Assembly (NCBI RefSeq): GCF_014646235.1
Contig: NZ_BMNB01000042.1
Span: 1 to 39,874 of the forward strand
Reading direction: 5' to 3'
Source: Micromonospora sonchi
Lineage (GTDB): Bacteria > Actinomycetota > Actinomycetes > Mycobacteriales > Micromonosporaceae
Length of the DNA stretch: 39,874 bases
Below are positions 31,384 through 37,776 of this stretch, one piece after another (the stretch's first letter is position 1; each line of letters opens with the position of its first letter). A program made the translations under genes and the position numbers. The notes under the pieces were generated by a model. The model worked only from the letters and a program-made list of their open reading frames with translations. It ran no database searches and was not told the DNA's origin.

Positions 31384-32019
31384 TCAGAGTTGGAAGCCGA
31401 ACGTGGTGAAGTACCAGACCGACGAGGTCAGGAAGACACCGATCAGGGCGACGAAGACGGCACCACCGATCACCGGCAGTACCCAGCCGGCGAGGCCACG
31501 CTTGGGCAGGGCCAACATCTTGGTGGTGAACGCCCCGAAGAAGAAGCACCCCAGCAGGGAGTGCGCCAGCGTACGGGTGTCGTAGTCGGCGAAGCCGAGC
31601 GCGTACAGGCAGTGCACGGCGACCGGAACGGTGAGCAGGAACGCGACCCGGCCCGACCAGCGGTGCGCGGAACCGGCCCAGGACGGGGAGAACCCGCCGA
31701 GCCGGCCCCACATGGACAGTGCACTGAGCAACTGGATGACGGCGAAGAATGCCGCCCCGCTGCCCAACCACACCTTCACCGTCAACGGCGAGGAGAAGCC
31801 GGCCACGTTCACCGCGATGCCGGTCGGGGTGTGGGTGCGGCCGTAGACGCCCAGGGCCACCGTGACCCCCGCACCCACCAGCACCGGAACCAGCAGCGAG
31901 GGGCGCCGCCGCTGGGCGCTCGGCGGGGGACTGCCGAAGTCGCGCAGCACCTCGACGGCGGGCTCGGGCGCTCGGCGCGGCACCGTGCGTACGCTGCCCA
32001 TGCGGTGTTCGGCCATCAC
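31384..32019 (-). CDS. DUF6529-like membrane protein
   Basis: This 211-residue protein has a cytoplasmic N-terminus of about 40 residues and five hydrophobic segments. His residues are placed in or next to helices (SAHRWSGRVAFLL, VAVHCLYALGF, TLAHSLLGCFFFGAF), a pattern seen in b-type haem proteins of the ferric-reductase/cytochrome b561 kind. I recall such proteins next to Rieske lipoproteins as DUF6529. It could pass electrons across the membrane to or from the Rieske protein; this is inference. The start is the GTG at 32019 or ATG at 32016, overlapping the upstream stop. The Rieske gene follows after 19 bases. Confidence 0.75.
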   Translation of the reverse strand: MMAEHRMGSVRTVPRRAPEPAVEVLRDFGSPPPSAQRRRPSLLVPVLVGAGVTVALGVYGRTHTPTGIAVNVAGFSSPLTVKVWLGSGAAFFAVIQLLSALSMWGRLGGFSPSWAGSAHRWSGRVAFLLTVPVAVHCLYALGFADYDTRTLAHSLLGCFFFGAFTTKMLALPKRGLAGWVLPVIGGAVFVALIGVFLTSSVWYFTTFGFQL

Positions 32020-32783
32020 CGTGCCCCGGGGACGACCGGCTCGGCGGTGAGGGTGACTCCGTTGACCAGGGTGCTGTAGAAGGCGGGATCAAGCGGCGGC
32101 GCCGGGATCAGTTTGCCGTTCCAGGTGACGATGCCGATCTGAGTGCCATCGGGCAGGAAGATCCAGCCGCCGTCGATGCCGGCCTTGCGGACATCGTCGG
32201 TCGCGCGGTAGATCGCCGGGCTGGTGACCGAGCCGGACTTGACGTTCGGCTCGTCCGTCAACCTCTCCTCGGGCCAGGCGGTGAACTTCCAGCGGCGTAC
32301 GCCCACGATCATCTCGCCGCTGGCGCTGTCGCCGCGGATGATGCCGCTGAGCTTCGCGTCCTTGCCGGTCAGCTCGATCTTCCCGTCCCGCACCGTGCCG
32401 GAGAGCCACACCTCCATGCTGCGGCCGTCGCAGACGTACGCCTCGGCCTTGCCGTTCTTGACGGTGATCGCGATGACGGCGCCGTTCTCCAGTTGGCCGA
32501 TCCAGTTCTGTTCGACCGAGGCGACCTCGGTGCCGGCCGATGACGCGTCCGGCTCGGTCGGCGGCGCCGTTCCGGGCGGTCGGGCGGGGGCGTCATCCGG
32601 TTCCGCCACGTCCGCGCCGGCCTCGCCCTCGGGCTCAGGCTCGGCAGCCGGCGCGGCGGCCGGTGGACCGCTGCTGGCCGCAGGTTGGGTGCTCGGCGGG
32701 GATGCCTGCGCACTCATCGTGAACAGCACGGCAGCCGTCACCACCCCCGACAGGAGGGTCAGCAACGGAGTAAGGCGCTTCAT
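32016..32783 (-). CDS. Secreted protein of unknown function, first gene of the Rieske operon
   Basis: This 255-residue protein has a signal peptide (MKRLTPLLTLLSGVVTAAVL, cleavage after AQA near residue 27), a Pro/Glu/Ala/Ser-rich linker to about 85 and a domain of about 165 residues (NWIGQLENGAVIAITVKNGK, YVCDGRSMEVWLSG, GWIFLPDGTQIGIVTWNGKL) that looks like a beta-sandwich or lipocalin-like fold. I do not recognise a family. It is coupled to the DUF6529 gene by overlapping start and stop. The ATG at 32783 follows GGAGG. It is probably located outside the membrane with the Rieske protein. Confidence 0.75.
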   Translation of the reverse strand: MKRLTPLLTLLSGVVTAAVLFTMSAQASPPSTQPAASSGPPAAAPAAEPEPEGEAGADVAEPDDAPARPPGTAPPTEPDASSAGTEVASVEQNWIGQLENGAVIAITVKNGKAEAYVCDGRSMEVWLSGTVRDGKIELTGKDAKLSGIIRGDSASGEMIVGVRRWKFTAWPEERLTDEPNVKSGSVTSPAIYRATDDVRKAGIDGGWIFLPDGTQIGIVTWNGKLIPAPPLDPAFYSTLVNGVTLTAEPVVPGAR

Positions 32784-32848
32784 GGGCGACCTCCTTCCCC
32801 CACAGGTACGGCCCGCCGCCCTCGAAAGTTCAACACTGCCGAAGTGAA

Positions 32849-32898
32849 AGGAAGGGCCCCTGTTAACGCCTCGTGTATAGGAGGGGGCCCCTTTTAAC
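32849..32898. repeat. Tandem GGGGCCCC/TTAAC repeat, copy 2
   Basis: Units start at 32849 (AGGAAGGGCCCCTGTTAAC) and 32879 (AGGAGGGGGCCCCTTTTAAC), 30 bp apart, with GCCTCGTGTAT between. The repeat lies between two minus-strand genes, upstream of the Rieske operon. Confidence 0.85.
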
Positions 32899-32934
32899 AT
32901 CTCGGCCGGGCCCGGTCCGGCCCGGTGAGGTGAC

Positions 32935-33612
32935 TCAGACGGAGATGCGCGGATTGCGGCGGCGGGGGGTGCCGGAGCTCTTGTGCGCGCCGACCCGGTG
33001 GCGCACGGCCTCGGCCGGCGTGACGTCGACCCGCGTCACCTCGGCACCCTCCCCGGCCGCGTCGAGCTGGGTCAGGGCGTCGTCCAGGGTGTCGAAGATC
33101 GGGAAGATCCCGTCGAGCCGCATCGTGTGCAGCACCGTGCGGATGAACCGCGACGGCGCGGCCAGGCAGAGCCGAGCGTCGCGCTCGCGTACCTCACGGT
33201 GGGCGCGGACCAGCAGGCCCAGCCCGATCGAGTCGATGACGCGGACCGCGGCCAGATCCACCACGACCGTCCCGCTCACCTCGACCGCTTCGCGCAACGC
33301 GGTACGCAGCGCGTCGTCGGCCTGCGGGTCGAGGCCGTCCTTGTCGACGAGCACCTGCACGTCGCCGACGGGTTCGACGTCGGCGCCCGGCCCGCCGGCA
33401 CGGTCGTCGAGCGGGTTCGTGCCCGGTGGCAGGGTGCTGCACCGCGGGCACCGGTGCGGGCCGGTGGCGAACGGGGAGCCGCTCCAACCGTGGTCGGAGA
33501 CGAGCGTCCAGACGACCTCGGCGTCGGGCAGCACGCGTGCCGTGTCGGTGGTGGTCTCGCCGCACGCGTCGCAGATCAGGGTCATCAGGTTGTCGTCCGG
33601 TACGACGGTCAT
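32935..33612 (-). CDS. STAS-domain anti-sigma antagonist with zinc-ribbon N-terminus
   Basis: This 225-residue protein has an N-terminal Cys4 pair (C14xxC17 and C55xxC58) likely to bind zinc, then a STAS domain (about 80-185) with VVVDLAAVRVIDSIGLGLLV, the SpoIIAA-like phosphorylation loop DSIGLG (Ser128), and a basic C-terminus (HRVGAHKSSGTPRRRNPRIS). STAS antagonists relieve sigma factors from RsbW-type kinases. A zinc ribbon joined to STAS is unusual. It is the last of three minus-strand genes in a stress-like cluster. An RsbW-like kinase is encoded at 16470. Confidence 0.8.
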   Translation of the reverse strand: MTVVPDDNLMTLICDACGETTTDTARVLPDAEVVWTLVSDHGWSGSPFATGPHRCPRCSTLPPGTNPLDDRAGGPGADVEPVGDVQVLVDKDGLDPQADDALRTALREAVEVSGTVVVDLAAVRVIDSIGLGLLVRAHREVRERDARLCLAAPSRFIRTVLHTMRLDGIFPIFDTLDDALTQLDAAGEGAEVTRVDVTPAEAVRHRVGAHKSSGTPRRRNPRISV

Positions 33613-33698
33613 CCTGCTTCCTCTCCGGTGCCGCGGCCGTCACGGCCGGGTCACGGACTCGGGGCGTCCGGCGGAGGGTGCCGTCGCCGTGCGGGCGG

Positions 33699-33980
33699 TC
33701 AGCGGGAGTCGGAGCGTTCCTTGCCGGCGGTGGCGACCACGATGACCACGCCGACCGCGGCGAGGCCGGCCTGGACGATCAGGCCCAGCAGGCTGAGCCC
33801 GCGGACTCCGGCCAGCCAGGCGCTGATGGCGCCGAGCAGCGCGGCGACGCCGCCGATGGTCATGGTCAGCCACAGCGGCACGCTCGGCCGGCCGGGGACG
33901 ACGAGGCGGCCGAGCGCACCGACGGCGAGGCCGACGGCGAGGCCGACGGCGAGGGCCGCGGCGATCCCGGCGATGGTCAT
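33699..33980 (-). CDS. GlsB/YeaQ/YmgE-family stress membrane protein
   Basis: This 93-residue protein has three hydrophobic segments with Gly zipper-like spacing (IAAALAVGLAVGLAVGALGR, LWLTMTIGGVAALLGAISAW, LSLLGLIVQAGLAAVGVVIV), the transglycosylase-associated family pattern. LAVGALGRLVVPGR is shared with the paralogue at 37338. Members are general-stress membrane proteins of unclear function. It lies 30 bases after a STAS gene, so the two are probably co-transcribed. Confidence 0.85.
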   Translation of the reverse strand: MTIAGIAAALAVGLAVGLAVGALGRLVVPGRPSVPLWLTMTIGGVAALLGAISAWLAGVRGLSLLGLIVQAGLAAVGVVIVVATAGKERSDSR

Positions 33981-34010
33981 GCTGCTCCTCGTGCGGACGG
34001 GCGGGGCGGA

Positions 34011-34442
34011 TCAGGTGCGTACGGTGACGGCCGCGTGGCCGTACGCGGACCGGCGCGGCGCGGTGCCCGGAAGCTCCGGGTCGCCGGCCGCCGGCGCCAG
34101 CGCCCCGGTGCCCGGGGTCGGTGGCGCGGCGTTGTCGGTGTGCACCGGCAGGATCTGATCCAACCGGGCGGCCTGGAGGATGCGGGCGATTCGCGGGTTG
34201 GGATCACGCAGCGCCAGCACGCCGCCGGTGCGCACCATCTGGCGGTGCACGTCGAGCAGCAGCCCGATCGCGGCGGCGTCGATGTGCCGGCAGCCGGACA
34301 GATCGATCACCACTCGCGCCGGATGCAGGGCGAGCAACCGGTCGAACACCGCCCCCGTCTCGGGCAGGCAGGCCAGCTCGAACTCGGTGATGGCCACCTC
34401 GACGAGCGGCACGGTGCACTCGGCGCGGCGTGGGTTGGTCAC
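34011..34442 (-). CDS. STAS-domain protein lacking the phosphorylation-loop serine
   Basis: This 143-residue protein has a STAS fold (residues 12-105: VEVAITEFELACLPETGAVF, ARVVIDLSGCRHID, VHRQMVRTGGVLALRD) and a 35-residue Pro/Gly/Ala-rich tail. The loop that is D-S-[ST]-G-L-G in SpoIIAA/RsbV is D55-A-A-A-I-G here, so no Ser or Thr is available. It could be a permanently active antagonist or a structural partner. The GTG start follows GGAGG. It heads a three-gene minus-strand group and is divergent from the response-regulator gene. Confidence 0.85.
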   Translation of the reverse strand: MTNPRRAECTVPLVEVAITEFELACLPETGAVFDRLLALHPARVVIDLSGCRHIDAAAIGLLLDVHRQMVRTGGVLALRDPNPRIARILQAARLDQILPVHTDNAAPPTPGTGALAPAAGDPELPGTAPRRSAYGHAAVTVRT

Positions 34443-34521
34443 GTCGGTGGCCTCCTTTCCTGCCGTCCCCGAGGTCGGTTCCCACCCTGCCGACCCGGAG
34501 TGGCGGGCACCACGCGGACGT

Positions 34522-34538
34522 ATGACAGTTGCATGACA
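34522..34538. promoter_or_regulatory. Direct repeat, possible response-regulator site
   Basis: ATGACA-GTTGC-ATGACA repeats with an 11-bp period (34522 and 34533), the spacing typical of OmpR-type dimers. It lies between the divergent STAS and response-regulator genes. TTGGCT (34562-34567), an 18-bp spacer and GATGAT (34586-34591) could be the downstream promoter, starting at the ATG at 34598. Confidence 0.45.
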
Positions 34539-34597
34539 AAACGCCCGCAGTCCGGCCGTGATTGGCTGGTCCGCACGGCCTTGGGGATGATTCCGGT

Positions 34598-35281
34598 ATG
34601 ACAGCGGTACTGGTGATCGAGGACGACGACCGGATCCGGTTGGCGTTACTGCTCGCCCTGGAGGACGAAGGTTACGAGGCGCGTGGCGCGGCGACCGCCG
34701 AGGAGGGCCTGCGCTCGCAGCGCCGGGAGTCCGCCGACTACGTGCTGGTCGACCTGATGCTGCCCGGCATCGACGGCTTCGAGGCCATCCGCCAGTTGCG
34801 CCGCGACGACGACGTACCCATCGTGGTGGTCAGTGCCCGCGACGACACCCACGACATCGTCGCGGCCCTGGAGGCCGGCGCCGACGACTACGTGGTCAAG
34901 CCGGTGGCGATAAAGGAGCTGACGGCCCGGTTGCGGGCCCTGCGCCGGCGGGCCCGCACGGTGACCACGGTGGAGGCGGAGGTTCCGGTGTTCTCCTTCG
35001 GGGACCTGGAGGTCAGCCCCGAGGCCGGCGAGGTACGCCGGGCGGGCGAGCCGGTCGCGCTCACCCGCACCGAGTTCCGGCTGCTCTGCGAGCTGGCCGA
35101 GCACGCCGGGCGGGTGCTCTCCCGCCAGCAGTTGCTCAGCCGGGTCTGGGGGTACGACACCGGCGACGAGCGCCTGGTGGACGTGCACGTGGGCCGGCTG
35201 CGCCAGAAGATCGAGACCGATCCGGCCAATCCCCGGCATCTGGTGACACTGCGCGGGCTCGGCTACAAACTCCAGCGATGA
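34598..35281 (+). CDS. OmpR-family response regulator
   Basis: This 227-residue protein has a receiver domain (acidic pair at residues 9-10 in VIEDDDRIR, phosphoacceptor D52 in VLVDLMLPG, Lys near 102 in VVKPVAIKE) and a C-terminal winged HTH (LTRTEFRLLCELAEHAGRVL, SRVWGYDTGDERLVDVHVGR). The upstream 12-codon extension is rejected because a -10 hexamer lies 6 nt before the ATG. It is coupled by ATGA to the kinase gene. It resembles actinobacterial CseB/MtrA-like regulators of the cell envelope. It may regulate its own operon and the divergent STAS/GlsB genes through the ATGACA repeat. Confidence 0.93.
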   Translation: MTAVLVIEDDDRIRLALLLALEDEGYEARGAATAEEGLRSQRRESADYVLVDLMLPGIDGFEAIRQLRRDDDVPIVVVSARDDTHDIVAALEAGADDYVVKPVAIKELTARLRALRRRARTVTTVEAEVPVFSFGDLEVSPEAGEVRRAGEPVALTRTEFRLLCELAEHAGRVLSRQQLLSRVWGYDTGDERLVDVHVGRLRQKIETDPANPRHLVTLRGLGYKLQR

Positions 35282-36633
35282 GACGCCTCGGACTGCGTGC
35301 CCGGGTCACCACCGCGTTCGCCGTGGGGGCCCTGCTGCTGTCGGCCTCGATGGCCCTGGTGTCGTACGAGCTGACCCGCCGTACGCTGCTCGACGAGCGG
35401 GAGCGCACCGTGCTGCGGGCGGCATACTACGACGCGGCGGTGGTCCGCGCCGGCCTGGACGTCGAGAACCCGGATGCCGCCGAGGCCCTGCGGACGCTGG
35501 ACACCGGCACCAGCCGGCGGGCGCTGATGCTGCTCAACGGCGAATGGTACGGGCGTGTCGCCGGCACCGGAGTCACCGACGCCATCCCGGTGCGGCTGAA
35601 CGAACTGGTCATGGCGGGGGAGCCGGCGGTGCAGCGGATCCGGCTCGACGACCAGCCGTACATGCTGGTCGGCGTGCCGCTGTCGGAGTCGGCGTTCTTC
35701 TACGAGATCGCCTCGCTGCGGGAGCTGGAGCAGACCTTCCAGGTGCTGGCGCTGGCGCTGACCGCGGTAGCGATCATGGTGGCCGGGTCGGGAGCGGCGC
35801 TCGGCTGGTACGCCACCCGGCACGGGCTGCGTCCGCTGACCGCCGTCGCCGACGCCGCCGAGCGGATCGCCGCCGGTGACTTCACCACCCGCCTCACCCC
35901 GGACACCGACCCGGACCTGACCCGCCTGTCCACGTCCTTCAACCGGATGGTCGACGAGTTGGCCCAGCGCATCGACCGGGACCGGCGCTTCGCCGCCGAC
36001 GTCAGCCACGAGCTGCGCTCGCCCCTGCAGACGCTCGCCGCGGCGGCGAGCGTGCTGGCCCGTCGGCGGGAGAACCAGGACGAGCGGACCGCGACCGCGG
36101 CCCGGCTGGTGGCCGACGAGATCGATCGATTTCAGCAACTGGTCAACGACCTGCTGGATCTGGCCCGCGGCGACCAGCCGGTGCACCGGGAACCGGTCGA
36201 GCTGACCGAACTGGCCCGGCGGGCCTGCCGCGACCGGGACCTGCCGGAGTCGATGGTGCACCTGGCGGCGGACACGCCGGCAACCTGGCAGGTGGACCGG
36301 CGACGGGTCGCGCAGGTGTTGGCGAACCTGCTGGACAACGCCGAACGCTACGGTGCCGGCCCGGTCGCCGTGCGGCTGCTCCGGGCGGGCGACGCCGGGG
36401 TGATCGAGGTGGACGACGAGGGGCCGGGGGTGCCGGTGGAGGACCGGGAGGCGATCTTCGATCGTTTCGTCCGCGGTCGGGCGGCCCATCACCGCGGTGG
36501 GGGCGACGGCAGCGGTCTCGGGCTCGCGCTGGTGGCCCAGCATGCCGCCGCGCACGGTGGCGTGGCCTCGGCCAGCGACCGCCCCGGGGGCGGGGCCCGG
36601 TTCCGGGTCACCCTGCCGGGGAGCCTCGCATGA
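35278..36633 (+). CDS. Sensor histidine kinase
   Basis: This 451-residue protein has an N-terminal transmembrane helix (about 12-30), an outer sensor domain to about 155, a second helix (VLALALTAVAIMVAGSGAAL), a HAMP domain (HGLRPLTAVADAAERIAAGD), the dimerisation box FAADVSHELRSPLQ with phosphoacceptor His244, N box LANLLDNAERYG and G boxes DEGPGVP and GSGLGLALV. It probably monitors the envelope and controls the partner response regulator. The gene order regulator-kinase-GerMN lipoprotein recalls the MtrAB-LpqB and Cse systems. ATGA overlaps join it to both neighbours. Confidence 0.93.
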   Translation: MRRLGLRARVTTAFAVGALLLSASMALVSYELTRRTLLDERERTVLRAAYYDAAVVRAGLDVENPDAAEALRTLDTGTSRRALMLLNGEWYGRVAGTGVTDAIPVRLNELVMAGEPAVQRIRLDDQPYMLVGVPLSESAFFYEIASLRELEQTFQVLALALTAVAIMVAGSGAALGWYATRHGLRPLTAVADAAERIAAGDFTTRLTPDTDPDLTRLSTSFNRMVDELAQRIDRDRRFAADVSHELRSPLQTLAAAASVLARRRENQDERTATAARLVADEIDRFQQLVNDLLDLARGDQPVHREPVELTELARRACRDRDLPESMVHLAADTPATWQVDRRRVAQVLANLLDNAERYGAGPVAVRLLRAGDAGVIEVDDEGPGVPVEDREAIFDRFVRGRAAHHRGGGDGSGLGLALVAQHAAAHGGVASASDRPGGGARFRVTLPGSLA

Positions 36634-37244
36634 CCCGGATCGGCCCTCCGAACGCCGCTTCGCCGGTCGGTGCGCGCCGCAGGCTGGCCACGGCGCTGGC
36701 TGTCGGCCTGCTCGGCCTGGTCGCCTCGTGCGGGGTGCCGGCCGAGGACCTGCCCCGGGCGGTGACCCCTCCGCCCGGCCCGTTCCCGTACCAGGCGACC
36801 GCCACACCGACGGTGGCCGAGACCGGGGCGGTGACCGAGTTGCTCTACTTCTCCCGTGACGACCGGCTGATCCTGGCGATCCGCCGGGTCGACCAGGTGC
36901 CCACGGTCGAGGCGCAGTTGGGGAACCTGCTCGCCGGGCCGACCTCCGCCGAGCGCGACGACGGCCTGACCAGTGCCCTGCCGGGCGCGTTCAGCCACGC
37001 CGTGGTGGAACTCGTCGACGGCCAGGCGCGGGTCACGCTCGCGACGGCCGACGCGGAGACCGGCCGCATCGACGAACCCATCGCGTACGGGCAGATCGTC
37101 TGTACGCTCACCGCCCGCACCGACGTCACGGGAGTGCTCTTCCTGCGCGACGGCGCCGTGCTGAGCGTCCCCCGGGCGGACCTGTCCCTGTCGCCGGGGC
37201 CGCTTACCATGACCGACTATGCGGCACTGATCAGCCCTCGTTGA
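36630..37244 (+). CDS. GerMN-domain lipoprotein
   Basis: This 204-residue lipoprotein has an Arg-rich signal peptide with lipobox VASC (Cys34) and one GerMN domain (about 70-190: VTELLYFSRDDRLILAIRRV, LLAGPTSAERDDGLTSALPG, ARVTLATADAETGRI, YGQIVCTLT). GerMN domains occur in LpqB and sporulation GerM. Its ATGA overlap with the kinase gene suggests it tunes the kinase, as LpqB does for MtrB; here the protein is far shorter than LpqB and lacks the beta-propeller. Confidence 0.88.
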   Translation: MTRIGPPNAASPVGARRRLATALAVGLLGLVASCGVPAEDLPRAVTPPPGPFPYQATATPTVAETGAVTELLYFSRDDRLILAIRRVDQVPTVEAQLGNLLAGPTSAERDDGLTSALPGAFSHAVVELVDGQARVTLATADAETGRIDEPIAYGQIVCTLTARTDVTGVLFLRDGAVLSVPRADLSLSPGPLTMTDYAALISPR

Positions 37245-37257
37245 GCGGAGGGAACCT

Positions 37258-37299
37258 CCGGTCGGGGACCGGGTTTGCCGGCCCCACCGATCTGGGCAT
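37258..37299 (+). promoter_or_regulatory. Hairpin and SigB/SigF-type promoter before the GlsB-like gene
   Basis: A CCGGTC-GGG-GACCGG hairpin (37258-37272) follows the two-component operon. Next come GGTTT (37272-37276), a 17-bp spacer and GGGCAT (37294-37299), close to the GGTTT-N15-17-GGGTAT pattern of stress sigma factors. The downstream gene encodes a stress membrane protein, which fits. Confidence 0.45.
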
Positions 37300-37337
37300 C
37301 AGGTGTGCCGACGCAAACGCTCGGAGGGACGGCTCTC

Positions 37338-37607
37338 ATGGAAATCACCGGCTTCTTCACCGCCATCGTCATCGGTCTGGTCATCGGGGCGCTCGGCCGG
37401 CTGGTCGTGCCCGGACGGCAGCGCATCCCGATCCTGCTGACCATCCTGATCGGTATCGTGGCCGCCATCCTCGGCACGCTGGTCGCCGCACTGCTCGGAG
37501 TGGACGAGACCGCCGGCATCGACTGGATCGAGTTGTTCATCCAGGTGGCCTTCGCCGCGATCGGCGTCTCGCTGGTCGCCGGGGCGTACGGCCGCCGGCG
37601 CCGCTGA
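37338..37607 (+). CDS. GlsB/YeaQ/YmgE-family stress membrane protein, second copy
   Basis: This 89-residue protein has three hydrophobic segments (FFTAIVIGLVIGALGRLVVP, PILLTILIGIVAAILGTLVA, LFIQVAFAAIGVSLVAGAYG) and a basic end RRRR. It is a paralogue of the protein encoded at 33699 (shared GALGRLVVPGR) and of similar length. The ATG follows GGAGGG (37323-37328). A SigB/SigF-like promoter lies upstream and a strong terminator downstream, so it is a single-gene unit. The cellular function of the family is not known beyond association with stress. Confidence 0.88.
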   Translation: MEITGFFTAIVIGLVIGALGRLVVPGRQRIPILLTILIGIVAAILGTLVAALLGVDETAGIDWIELFIQVAFAAIGVSLVAGAYGRRRR

Positions 37608-37617
37608 CCCCCGCCAC

Positions 37618-37651
37618 CACCGGCCCGCCCCCGCGTCGGGGCGGGCCGGTG
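37618..37651 (+). terminator. Strong hairpin terminator
   Basis: A perfect 14-bp stem (CACCGGCCCGCCCC 37618-37631, complement 37638-37651) with a 6-nt loop lies 11 bases after the GlsB-like stop codon. Confidence 0.75.
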
Positions 37652-37776
37652 CGGTGCGCGATGGCGACTGCGGTACGCCCCGGCACAACAGGTGGGCCAC
37701 CCGACGCACCCGGCCGGCGACGGATCGTATCCTTCTCCTGCATCGTCATGACTGACGGGGAGAGAGGGGACCTGGT

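Noticed and set aside
35263..36807. Minus-strand frame of about 514 codons opposite the histidine kinase
   Set aside because: The kinase frame carries all H, N and G boxes; the opposite frame has no recognisable domain.
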